NCBI GenBank assembly: GCA_948470475.1
Contig: OX419335.1
Coordinates: 15,289,026 to 15,353,025, forward strand
DNA: 64,000 bases
Origin: Galaxea fascicularis
Taxonomy: Eukaryota > Cnidaria > Anthozoa > Scleractinia > Euphylliidae
Reading direction: 5' to 3'
Part shown: piece after piece, positions 1 through 13,009 of the stretch
Numbering within the stretch: position 1 is the stretch's first letter
Layout: each line of letters starts with the position of its first letter
Translations under genes and position numbers: made by a program
Notes under the pieces: generated by a model
What the model saw: only the letters and a program-made list of their open reading frames with translations
Database searches by the model: none
Told to the model about the DNA's origin: nothing

Positions 1-229
1 TGTTGTGGACCCACTCAGCTGTGCCCCATGTCAGTCCACAACATTTTGACCACTGTGATGATCAATATCATTGTCAATAAGAGTACAGACAATGCTAAAC
101 CACATTTGATTTGTTAAGATGAGCACTTTTGAATCCAATAACGGATTTTGTTGTTAGGAAAAAGGCAATGCATTGAGAAGGCTGATCAGTTAATGGTCAC
201 TTATACCAATAAACATTGGCTTCCTATAG

Positions 230-304
230 GTTGCAGCTCTTCGGAAACAAAAGGCAGCTGAGGCCAGAGAAGAAGAGAGTGAAGAAATTAGGAATATCAA
301 AAAG
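230..304 (+). CDS. RasGRF: RasGRF exon: Glu/Lys-rich segment before the IQ motif
   Basis: The acceptor CTATAG precedes and the donor GTGAAA follows; 75 nt, phase 0 to 0. It encodes an acidic helix ending in IRNIKK, which matches the DSDIKKIKK region that runs into the IQ motif of vertebrate RasGRF. It is the first exon I can place; earlier exons are outside the window. Confidence 0.75.
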
Positions 305-3300
305 GTGAAAATGGTTCTGTCTAAAATGTTTATTTCTCTTTTACACTTAACTGATGAAGTTAAATGAGAAACAAATTTTATCAGAGGCAACTGCATTGTG
401 ACTTAGTAACCAAAGAAGGTTGTATCAGTGACTTGGATAATGCAACTATTGTTTAGTCGCTTACCTGGGTCAGCAAATTCCATTCAATATGTATCACGGC
501 TAACATATGTTTATAGGACTCAGATGATGGAACCACTGAAAGGGTCACTGTGTTGAGAAAAGTGCTTTGTATTAAGGTGAAAACTGTGTTGTCCCAAAGA
601 ACATGGAGATGGATGGAAAATAACAGCTAGTGATCAATTACCCATCAAATTTCCCAGCCAAAAATGAACTAAAATGATAAAATTTCACTACAATAGAATA
701 AAAATGTTAACTGGACATTAAGCTATCTGCTAAGTACCTACCAATCTGTTTTTCCCTAATTTCCATCTCTGGACCATTTTAATATTATTGGACTCAGGGT
801 ACTAGTACGCTTGCATTTAAAAAGGTCAAGGTACATGGTTACATGGTTACAAAGTAAAGCTGTAAGCTTGTGGGGCCATGTGGGAGAATGGCCATGTGCT
901 CTCAGCACTGCACTATCCCTGTTCCCTCAATTCCCAGGGAAAATCATTTTGTTATGTCATACATAATTATGATAATGCATTAATAATAATGATGATGATG
1001 GCAATGTCTTTGATAGTAATAATGATAATAATAATTATGACATTAACAAGAGTTCTCTATATTTATAATAATACTGAAATGAATTTAAGTGGTGGCCTCC
1101 CTTAACATACCTTTTGGGAAGCTAAAATGCATGCCAACTGTTTTTCAAACAATATGCCACAATTAATTCTTTTAGTGAACTGTGAGGTTCTACATGTATT
1201 TTTAATAAGAGATAATCAGTAAGTTTGGTATTAAACTTTTATCATGAGAAACAGCAGCCCCTTTTAAGTCAGGTCATTGAAATACTCAGTGTTGTGCTGT
1301 TGTCCTTTGTACTGAGGCATGACAGATGCAAAACACATCAGGACTCACTTTTTATGCATGCACCTGCAACAGTCTTCATGAATATACCAAACTACAGTCG
1401 TACAACAGTCCGAGCGGTATTGTGGCCAGGATTTGTTTGTTTCAGTGACAAATGAACAAAATAATGACAACATACTTTTGCTCAAACTTGTGTTTTTCAA
1501 AGGTGGCACAGACCATGATCCAAGGACACAGTCATAAACTATGGACCCGTTTTTTAAGCTGCAGCACATTTCAATACTGGTTGTAGTTTAGAGTAGCTTA
1601 TGTACACGAATAGTACAATATTGCGTACAAATCTAGGTCATTAACCCTCCACTGTTTTAGCTGTGTAGCAGCAATCATACTCAGCCCCCAAACCACTGTA
1701 TTTAATGAATGCTTTTGAAACTTCCTGTAGTAAAGACTGTACAGAATAATGACAAGTCCTAAACTGCAAGTAAACCACTTAAAACAAAGTTATTATACAC
1801 ATCATATAAAATAAAAATCACTTCTTAACAGGTTCAAAGTCTGATTCGGGGCTGGCTTTGCCGACGTCGCTGGCACAGTATAGTGCAAAATTACATTCGT
1901 TCTCCTCATGCAGAGAGCATGCGTCAGAGGAACTCGCTTTGTTTCCAACTGGTGGAAACCGAAAGTGAATATGTACAAAGTCTCTCCACGCTTGTCTCGT
2001 GTTTCTTCAGACCTCTTAAAATGGCTGCAAGTTCCAAAAAGCCTCCATTAAGCCACGAAGAAGTCAGTTGCATCTTTCTGAATAGGTATTGTCCTAAAAC
2101 TAAAATTCGGTGTTGTAAGTCAAATAATAAATCACTTAATGTTCTAAGTAAGGTAATGCTTATCTGACATATCTTAAACCAGGATAAAGCTATGGACTTA
2201 ACATAAGCACTTTAAATCGCCCCATTTGTTCAAAGGAAGTCAGCTATTTGAAGAGGTTAAAAATATGAATGCTTGGGTTATCAGAATTCAGGACCTTTAA
2301 ATTTCTATCTAGCACGTTATAGTAATGGATGGCGCTTTAAAAACAAATTCGCTATTTTACCTGAGGTAAAAATAATTATCGTGTATTGCGTCAGTACCGA
2401 TTGGTGATGTTCAATCATTTTGTCAGCCATAATAATTTCAAACCTAATAATCACAAGACATTTTTTAAATATGATCTTACTGATGTGATTGTGTCTTCTA
2501 AAGCTGCATATTAAAAATAAATTTTACCATGCAAAGTTTTAACAATGAAAGTGGCGGTGGTTAAAATGTGAAATAATTGACAATTAACGCAAAACGGGTA
2601 AAACAATTTTTAAATTCAATTACAAATCGTACTTTCTGTATCGAAGTAACCTCTCAATGTAGGTCTTACTGGTTGAAGTAAAGCACCCCCTCCCCCCTTT
2701 CTCAAAAAAGGGAAGATAGGGAAAAGAAAAAAAGATTTTCTGGTGCCTTTTGGGGATCCGTCTCAAATCTTTTTGTTGAGCAACGTTGTCATAAGAATTT
2801 TTTCCCTTAGATTTTTTCCCTTAGTTTTAGCCAGGAACTATCGAATGTTTCGTTTTTATTGCAGCGAAACAATTCTCTTTCTGCATCAAATATTCCTCAA
2901 AGGGCTTCAGACCCGCATGGAGAGTTGGCCTACCTTGGTTTTAGGTGAGTTGTGCGTTAAAATTTTATCTAGACTCATCTGGAAAACAAAACATTTTGAA
3001 GGAAGAAAACGAAAAGCTTGTGGGATGTGGCTTTGAGTGACAAGAATACCTTACAAATTTATGTGTCTAGGTAAGCTGAAAGCCACTCATTCATTGGGCA
3101 CTAAGGCCACGTGGTAGTAGTATCTATCAAATAACGTTTGAGCCTGAGCAGTGGCAGCCATGGACCGCTGTGTTAGGCCCGTTACCACGTGGCCATAGTG
3201 CCCAGTGGGGGCTTTGAGCTTATCTAGACGCTGATGAGGCCTAACAAGGCCGAAACAGCTGTCGATGGCTGCTAATGCTCGGGCTCAAACTTTGCTTGGT

Positions 3301-6300
3301 AAATTTATATTTAAGGGGTAATGCCCAATACGACGTGGCAATTGTGCCCAATGAGTGGCTTTCAGCTTACCTATAGACACATTAATTTGCGAGATATTGC
3401 TGTCATTTTGAAGAAAGGCTTTGCTAGTTAAAATGCCTTGGTATACTTCTACTATTTGTCAAAGAGAAGTGGATCATCACGCTTTTGACTCTGCTGATCC
3501 TTGAAGAACGCGTGACGGATGTGATAGTGTGTGTTATGTGAACTAGCTTGCGTTCTGGAGTTAGGTGGTAATTCCTTGTTATTTAACAGGTGACTTGTTT
3601 GACATGTTGTTGCCGATGCTGAGCATTTATCAGGAATATGTGCGCAATCATCACTACTCCTTGCAGGTCCGTAAAATACATAATTGTTTTTATTTTTAAA
3701 TTTCTGATCTACAAGCTCTGTTTTCTTAATTTAATCTTTGCACCCTCGCAAATATGTTTTAGTTTCCTTAATCCCGGAACTGATCGTTGCTGGCAGTTTT
3801 GAGTTCCTTCTTCCATCTTGCAAGTAAAGAGTTCCAATAAAGAATCACACAAGCTGAATTTACTTGATGTTTTAACAAGTTCTCCCCACTCCTTTTATAG
3901 AAAATGTTCCAGGCCAACAAATGAGAATTTAAATTTTGATTTTAGGGTTTAAAGATTAACGTTGTTTCGTGTTACAGACGTTAGCAGAATGTAAGCAGCG
4001 ACCCGCTTTCAACCGACTTCTGAAGGTGTATGAAGACAAACCAGCTTGTAGTGGACGGACTCTGGAGTACTATCTGACAGCTCCAATGCACAGGGTGAGT
4101 TAAGTACGCGTACCAGGCGCTGTATATTGCATGGCAGATGGGTCAGCGTCTAGACGAATTTAACGTTTGCTTCACTGATTAGCATAAGAAGTGGAAAACG
4201 CGATGTTTAAATTAGCTATACCACTAAACTCGCCAATCTGGAGGTTAAACTGATTAGCTCTGCCAAAATATCAAGATAAAATCGAATAACCTTTGTGCCA
4301 AAACAATTATGCAAAATAACCTGTACACAAATACACCAGCAAAAAGCAACCCCGGTCGAAACGCTGAGTTGAAACAGTCAAATGGCGGTAAACGAGCAAG
4401 TTTCACTATGATAAAAGATTATCGGCCCTGACTGAGGCATCGTCCACACTAATGCGTGTTCGAAACGCTTCGTTTTTGTGTACATCAATTCCTCCGCGTC
4501 CACGCTAGCGTTTTCACAGCGTATTTCACCGTCAGCGTTTTCAGAAGGTTTCGTTTTCGACCGTCGTTACCAAAGCGATAGGTCTCCGTTTTGAAGTGTC
4601 TCCGCTTTTGGCTATCTGTTAAACAGGGAACGGGGAGCCGGGATGAGGGATGGTTACCGAAAACGCCGCTTACGTGTGGACGGAAGGCGAAAACGGAGAG
4701 AAAAATTTCCTTTTTCAAAAATATCCGGATAGACGGGGTCTAAATTTGTCTAGCCTGCGTGACAGACGCCTTTTACGGCTCTTGTTTCACACGCCGAGAA
4801 AAGAGCTCTTTTCTCGGCGTGTGAAACAAGAGCCGAAAAAGGCGTCTGTCACGCAGGCTAAAGTTTGTCTGACAGGTTAAAACATTCATGCAGCCTTATT
4901 AACCAATCAAAAGTCAAATAAAACCAAACCTGACTTATCTCCTCTCTTATCTGCCATATTTCCTCATGTAGACTGATATTAACGCCTGTGTCGCAAATGG
5001 AGGTTGGGTGCTCAAGGATCTGGGGACTGGTACCAACGACCCAACCCCCGGTCGGTGGAACACCCCATAAGCCTGCCCTACCCGCAACCCAGCCACGAGC
5101 CCCGCCCGACACCCCAGACCCCAAAACAAGCACCCGTCACACTTAACCATAAGTTCAATGGAAAAAACAATCCCCAATAGGGAGAGGAGGGAGGGGAAAT
5201 ACTCGAAAGCCCCGCGAACGCCAACACACCAAAACGCTGAGCTAAACAAAACCACGAGGACATGCGACGGCGCACGCATAATATGCAAAACGAACCGCTG
5301 ACCGCTCGAACTGCTAGAAGACACCACAGAGAGGCCCAACATGCAAATAACACATGCACACGCTAAATAACGCAGCAGACAACGCCTCCAAAATACTAAT
5401 AACGCACTAACGCTAACGCCACGCCACGCCACGCCACGCCACAACAAACAGAGCAACTTGCTCCTAGTCGTTAACTAAGTTAAATTGCATTTAACCCCAT
5501 TTTGTCGATTACTCAGTTGAGAAGAGAGATTTTTCTCTAAGAATCTAGTTCCTGTTTCTGTTTGTTTTAAACCCTTTAACCCTAAGATCAAAATTTCAAT
5601 TCTCACTTGTTGCCTATACACATTTCCTATAAGAGTAGTAGGGAGGAATTGTTGAAATATCCAACAAATTAATCTTGTGTGATCCTGTCCTTAATTCTCA
5701 TGACCACTCGCTTTTAGAGGTCGTGAAAAATTCGACAATTCATTTTTATTTCAAAATTCTTGGTATAATTTGCCGGATATCCCGCTATTATCTTTAATTC
5801 GATATAGGGGTTTAGGTATGTACAGTTTAAACCGGACGCGCTACATCGCTTGGACGCGAGGCACCCCTGAAGGTACTTAAGTGAGAACAGGAATGTTGAG
5901 TAATTTGCATATTTGGTTGCAATGTGATACGCAAGTCGCTCGAAATGCATTTTCCAAGTCCAACATTTGTACATGCGATTACTTTTCAATTCACGTTCCC
6001 TTTTTCTAACCTCGTCCAATAACTAGATACAGCCCATTGGTGACAGGATTGCAGCTTTTTCAGTGAGTGGTGTCGACTGTTTTGATGTCGTTAACCCAGT
6101 GCACTGTACTGCGTAATCAAACGTTACTTGAGTGGCTTAACGACGGTCGTTTTATTTATAAATCGTTTTCAGTCACGCCATATTGATTCAGTGAAATAAA
6201 AGAAAGTATGTGCATAAAAATAGAGTTCAATTCCCAGAGGGGTAGCCTTGTGCACCAACACGGCCGCTGTGACGATCTCTTGGAAAATATATCATCTAAG

Positions 6301-9300
6301 GAAGTTAAAATTAGGTAGCGTGAGCGATAAAGATATTATAATGCGTGACACTTGTGGTAAAAGATCCCCCCCCCCTTTTTTACCCCTTAAAATTTGGTGG
6401 CCTTCTGTACCTTGCATGGAACTGAACATTGCTCTGAATATTTGAAAACTGAAGAACTAGCTGATCAAGGCGTCGTCATTTAATCACCCTTCAGAGGATG
6501 AATTGAGCGACATCCCCCGCAGTTCTGAATTCCAATTCAATTCTCGTTAGAATTGTAGCCTTGAACCTAAGGTTATAGCAGCAAGATATGATGGTAATAG
6601 TCACTATCAGATTTTTGTGTTGTTTCGTTCGCGTCTTTGTGGCTTGGTACATTAGCTTTGTGAGTGTCGTACACTATCGCTTTAGTTCCGTGACAGTTTC
6701 TATTTCTTGCTTGTTTAACATCCGTTTCCTATATTGCAGTCTATTTTTGGTCAATGAAGAGAAACAGCAAATAAACCACAGGTGCACTGTGACGGAGAAT
6801 ATTTTTTTGGAGTGAAATCATCGTAGTTACATCTTATGACCTCGCTATTTGTATAAAGCAAACGTTCGGATTGTTTGTCAGGGGCACCTAACGGGCCAAA
6901 TCAGCCAAAAGCAGTAAAAAGGTATTTTTAAGTACCTTATGCAGTTTGAAGCCTGTTTAAAGCGATGTTTCCGTTAGCTGAAATTTTAACTGCCCGAAAA
7001 TAGGGAACAAAATCTTCCTTTGTGAAATTTCTAGATAAAGTGAACTTTGCACCAACTTTCCAAGGAATTTTTTGCTTTTCAAAAATGCTAGCTGGCGTCT
7101 TTGACTGCCAAAAACCGCAAATATGTTTTTCGAAAACGCTAGGGGCTACTATTTCGCCATTGTGAATCGGACACCACTAAACCGTTGCCTACAACTTCCC
7201 GCATCTTACAAACGACTTGTCGTCGACATAAACAACGGACAAACAACAGACTGACCGACAACAACACACGTACAGACATTAGTCTTACAAAAGACGGATC
7301 GAAAGGCACCAATTACTGTTTGCAACAGACAAACAACAGACCGACAAATTTTACCAACAATACACGTACACACATTAGACTAACAAAAGACGGATCGAAA
7401 CGAAGCAATCACTGTGTACAGTCTTCACAGCCAATGACAACTAGGCTTAACTGACAGTCGACCAATAACATCACGACTTCGTTGACCAATCACATCAACG
7501 ACCAGGGTATTTATACCATCTACCGACGTTACACAAATCACGTGACTCTGATGATGACTTCCGCTCCTGGACGATCTCTTAGGCGACGTTTCCCTCCACC
7601 GAACAGATATCTACCGAAACTTGTCGTTGGGTGCATGCCTCTGTGTTTGTGTTATTTTGTCGTGTTGTTTCTTTACCTGTTTTACTAAGTTTTGCAGTTT
7701 TGATTGCACCCAAGGCGTATATTTTTGGAAACGAAATTTCCGCTCCTTCTCGGCTTTTGTGTTTAGTGTTCTTTCTTGCTGTGTTTAAGGATGTCCGGCT
7801 CAACTCCCCTGAGAGTGCAATATTAATAGGATTGCTGTCTTGAACTGAAGCTTTCGTTCAGCCATAGTTAGTAGTTACTACTAACTATGGTTCAGCCAGG
7901 TCACTGGAGTTCAGTGTGCGGATTAAATTGTGCTCCAGCTTTATTTTGCTTCTTTTCTTCACAAGTTGTTTCCAAAGGTTCGTTTAACTATTATCATTTG
8001 GTCTTTACATCTTACTCAGACAACAGATGATTTTCTTTGTTGTTACGGCGATCTCATTGTCTATTTCTGACTGTCAAAACTCGGCGATTTTTCAGAAGTT
8101 GTTCGAGTGGATGCGCTGATTTTTCAATTCGATTGTGCAGTAGGTTGTAAAGTGAACATGTTTGTGCAGTTTTGGAGGTCTGTTTCCTCGTTTTTACGCG
8201 CCAGTAAGTTTCGTGCAATCCTCTTTCGACCTATTAATCAGCATCAAAACAAAAAGAACACTCTTTATTATTCCATTTTCGCACGGCTATTATTATTTAA
8301 CGCTTTAAGCTTGTCTTTCCTCTCGCATGTTTAAAAGCGTCTCTAGAGGAATAAATTCTATTATGATTTTTTGCGCGATCAATGGAAGTCCTGGAGTAGC
8401 TGCCTTCCTGGCAGGTTGGGAATGATATATTTTGCATTTGTTCTTTGTTTTAACGGCGCTATGTGTGTAAATTTATTCATACAGAACAATTTACAGCTAA
8501 ACTGGCACAGAAATTGAATTCTTGTCGTTGAGATCTTAATAACGCGTTTATTATCACACTTAAATCTCTTTCCTCTCTTCAGGTTTGGCTGAAAACGGCG
8601 ATCTTTCTGTCGTGAATACCCCATACGACATTATACGAGTCGATTTTAATTCTGTTCGTTTTTGAACTTCATTTAAATCATGCCGCGTAATTCGCCGGTC
8701 TCCAACTGGTATCGAAATCAAGGAGAAAGGACTATTGAAGTCTGATCTGAGACAATTACACATGAAAGGTTGACCGGTCTCAGCGGCCGGTTATATTGGC
8801 GTCTGATCTTCATATGATAACCCAGAGGTCATTTTATTTGACGACAAATGTTGACTGCTCTGCGGTGATATTGTTGTTGAACTTCACCTCGCGTTGTGTG
8901 TAAGTACACAGTTGCATGATGCATTACAGTACGCGGCACTGTCTATGCTGTGTCTTCTAGAAGGCATATTGCCGTTCAGTCCTTTGCTGTTACGCATTTA
9001 TATTATTTTGTGGTGTAACAAATTTCTTCTTGAAGACATCTTTTTTGGTGATAAGCTAAATTTCCTTAACTTCTCTTTTACTTTATTCGCATGCGTGGGC
9101 CGATCTGAGTTAGTTAAGTAAAAAAAATCATAGCCTTGTTTTCATTTCCAGTTTGCTATTATAATTCTGACTCGGTCTTTATACTTTGATTTTGCATTTG
9201 TTTTTGTGTTGCAACAATTTTTTCCTTTGAAAACTGATTTTCCCTATTTTTCCGGAATGGTTTTATGTGCAATTTCCAAGGTTTGGCTTCCCTGTCCTCT

Positions 9301-12300
9301 AAATTATCAAGGAAAGCACTACTGGTGGTTGTAAGCTGCAGAGTCTAATTTTTACGATCCACGGTTACTGAATATTGTGATTCCAAAATAAGGTTGCATG
9401 AGAAGTAAATGAAAGCGTCGTGTGGGCCATGGTTTTTGAATAGTTACTGCTTAAATATTTTATCCGTATTTCTAGTGGCTTGCGTTATTTTGTCTCCCAT
9501 CATTTGAGCATTCAGATTCCTTATGCAGATTCTTCTGCTTCTTGTGTTGCATAATCTTTAGAAAAACAATTCCTACCTATTTGATCAGTGGAAAAACAAA
9601 CGTGCTTGGTCTTGACAATTTTCCAGTATTCTTTGACAACTGTCTATCAACCAACAATCGAACGAATTTACATACCAAGCCAGTTGACTGACAACCCTAA
9701 AAGCCACCTTTTTACTGGCAATTGGCTAGAAAACTCGTGCAAATCCAGGACATTGCTAACAGGTGTTTAGCAAGTATTAGTATATACTAAAACAGTGGAT
9801 AGCGTTTTTCGTGCGCTCTGATTAGCTACTCAAATTTGGGATAGCAAGTACTACACACTTCCACCGAAGCAACTCGCGCTAAAATCATAATTTTTGACAG
9901 GAATAAATGAAATCAAAATCATCGTTTTTGAGCATATTATCTCACTGTTTTAGTTTATTCACCACTAACCACCTCCACTTCGGTGAATACTTCTTAACAT
10001 ACGATCCTGAGTTTGAATAGCCAATCAGAGGACGCAATTTATACTACCACTCGTTCGTTGTATTATTAACGATAATTTCCCACTCCAGGAATTATGAGGT
10101 GACAGGCACGAGTGAAGGATTGTGGGCTACACCGAAGATAACAAACATTGCATATTTGGGTGGTTTCATACCCGCTAAAGTAGCGGATTGTTAAATCTAC
10201 TTCTACCAAATTTTTCTCCTTAGTATCCTCGTTGACAACCGACTTTGGGAATGCCAAGTTTTTAGAGAAAAAAAACTTGATTAGATTGGCTGTGGTTTGT
10301 ATGTGATATGGACTGATACTATGAACACGAGATACCCGAGGTTCGTGTATGCCACTGTCCTTTTCGGGTTGTCAGAATAAGCCCACTTTTGAAAAGAGTA
10401 AGGACCTGGGAATGAATCCAAACTAAATGGTTTCTCACATGAAAGGGCGTCTAAAGGTTTGTAGTTTTAGCGATTTTGAGCATGCTTGGAAGATAAGCCG
10501 TCAGATAACATGAATTTACAAATCAAGAAAATCCCATACAAATGTATCTATTTCAGAAATTACGTCGCCCCATTCCATACAATCTCGCACAATTTTCATA
10601 AGCCTTTTATTCAGTTCCTATTCAACTGAACAGCCTCCAAGTTGGTTAGGTTACCATTTTCTGAGATGCTTTTTTTCATGTGGTGGAATTTTAAAACCTC
10701 CTTCAGTCTCAGGGTCCTGTTCTTTTCCAAAGTGGGCTATTATGTCTTGTCTGCCTTATAGCGCGATATTGTGGTGTATTACGTGGTCTCTAACATGAAG
10801 GTTACGGGAAGCTTATGTCATTTGCGTTTTATTCGTTTCCAGGTTCCTGCATACATTATCACATTGCATGACCTTCTGGCTCTCACTCCTCATGATCACG
10901 TGGAGAGAAACACGTTGGAGTATGCGCAGAGTGTCCTGGAGGAACTCTCCACGGTAAGCTGTTATAAAGGTTGTTCTGTAAAACTGAATCGTTTGCTGTA
11001 GCTCCTCCAAAAGATTTCAAGTGTGGTTAAGAATAAAATCGATAAAGAAGATGCTTGGGTTTCATGACCTCTACTAGATTTGTTTCCGCTGGTTGTATCA
11101 GCTCTCTCTAATTAAATAAACCGACCGCACAGAAAGGTGGATGTTGTTTGCATGGTTTGCTGTTCTGTAGCTGGCAGAAATGCTTACAGCTGGGCTTAAT
11201 TCCAGAGATTGTCATTTTGCTGTCAAAAGGGCTGTTTTACTGGTTTTCCTCGTTTACAATGATTCTTGAGGGAAACGTAAACAGTACTACTTTGGTACAT
11301 GCGACGTAAGTGCTAAACCTACATCGCCGATTGGTTCTACAGACCTACAGTTTACTTTTGACTTGTTCTTTTGGAAATTGTAGGAGTCTGAAACAGGTCT
11401 TGATACCCTTACAACTACCTTGATAACAAACAGAATTCAAGATTTTGATTTAAAGGCAGGTTTTCTGCTCCCATTGGCTCTTTGCTCTAAAATTAATTGT
11501 CGACTAAAGTTTGTGTTACTCGACGCATCGCAGTCGCGTCCAGTAAAATTCAACTAACAGAATATGACAAGAATCAAGTCTTCACTCTGTTCAAATGCCA
11601 TTGCATTTGAAACTAAATTATAGTGCTGTTGTTCGTTTGGTAAATGGCTTATTTGCTGCGAGATTTGTAGGTTTTTGTTGTTATTAAATGACGCAAGTGT
11701 ACTGACCTGTGCCTTATGCTGTTATGTAACAGGTAATGCATGACGAGGTCAGTGAGACTGAGAACATTCGTAAAAATCTGTCCATTGAGCGCCAGATAGT
11801 GGAAGGCTGTGACATGCTGCTGGATGTCAACCAGATTTTTATCAGACAAGGTACATAAGTTTTCAGCTACGTTTCAAAATGTAAACGAACGAGCATACTG
11901 ATCCATGTTGACAAAATATTGGATATCCCCATGAACTTAGTATCTTTTTGCGCGTCCCAATACAGCTATTGTCAGAAAGCAAATCAAGTAGAAAATCTGT
12001 TTTTTGATACAATTTGTCAACCGCCGGTATAAGGTCATGAAATGCAAAACTGCGGCGCGCGAAGATGAAATGGAAAAAAAGTACGCTTTTTCTGCATTTA
12101 AACATTGATTGACTCCTTGGTGGAGGCTTCCTTCAAACCTAGGGATTAAACCCAGAGATTAAGTGAGTTTTTTTTTGTCGAGGCTACGCTAAAATATTAG
12201 GCAAAGGACCTTTTCTCAAACGTCAACGAGGAAGGTGTTCAGTTTAGAGCCGGCGGATGAATGAAACAATTTACTGGCCCTTAAGCTTTCAGTTACTGTT

Positions 12301-12973
12301 GACCAGTGTTTAGCCTTTGATATTTTTGCTCTTTCGCGGTGTGTACTTGTCGCACTGTTGGTCGTTATGTATAAAATGACAAGAGTAGTGATGTAATTTT
12401 TGTGGACAGTGTGCGGCATGAAGTGCCGCAACATGCCTTTGTTAAAATCAGAATTCGTTCGGTTCCTCTTCTCTCGTGCAGTGTATCTGAGATTCTTTAT
12501 TTTGCTAACTGCGCTTTACTTGACTCTACAATTTTTCTGCCTAGCTACATTTGGGGAAAGCCTATAAACCAGACACCATTCCTATTCCCATCTCTTGTTT
12601 TCACCTGCCGGGGAAGAAGGTTGAGCTGGAAAAATGCCGGAAGAAAGTAGAATATAGATTGATTCCACTTGTTGTGTTGTTAAAGGAAACTTAATTCAGG
12701 TAATGGAGAGTCGTAAAGGTAAAACATTTGGTGGTTTAATGCTGAAGCCAGCTGAGGGACGCAAAGAAACTGTACGTCAGTGCTTTCTGTTCTCTGGATA
12801 CCTTCTGCTTACCACAAGATCATCCAGCGGTCGACTGCACCTCTCCAAGGTACATCATAGCTTCTGTATTGTAAGATGCGTTGTCCCGAAAAGCCATCAG
12901 AGCATTTTCAAATTCGCGTTATTACTCGGGCCGGTAGGGGACCGAGTTATAAATCATGTTAGTATCACCCAAC

Positions 12974-13009
<36 letters not shown>

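Larger units (their letters stand above)
4095..10842 (+). other. Large repeat-filled RasGRF intron (6.7 kb)
   Basis: No coding exon could be fitted here. The intron contains a 110-bp foldback element, an A/C-rich strand-skewed block, a dispersed repeat shared with 19763-19923, a two-unit tandem repeat near 7.2 kb and a probable MITE near 9.8-10.0 kb. The rest is AT-rich sequence with no feature I can support. It is the longest intron of the gene in this window. Confidence 0.7.

Noticed and set aside
4947..5456. Long reverse-strand reading frame of 169 codons
   Set aside because: It is a by-product of the T-poor composition of this block; no domain, no splice context, and a Trp/Cys/Arg-heavy product from repeats.
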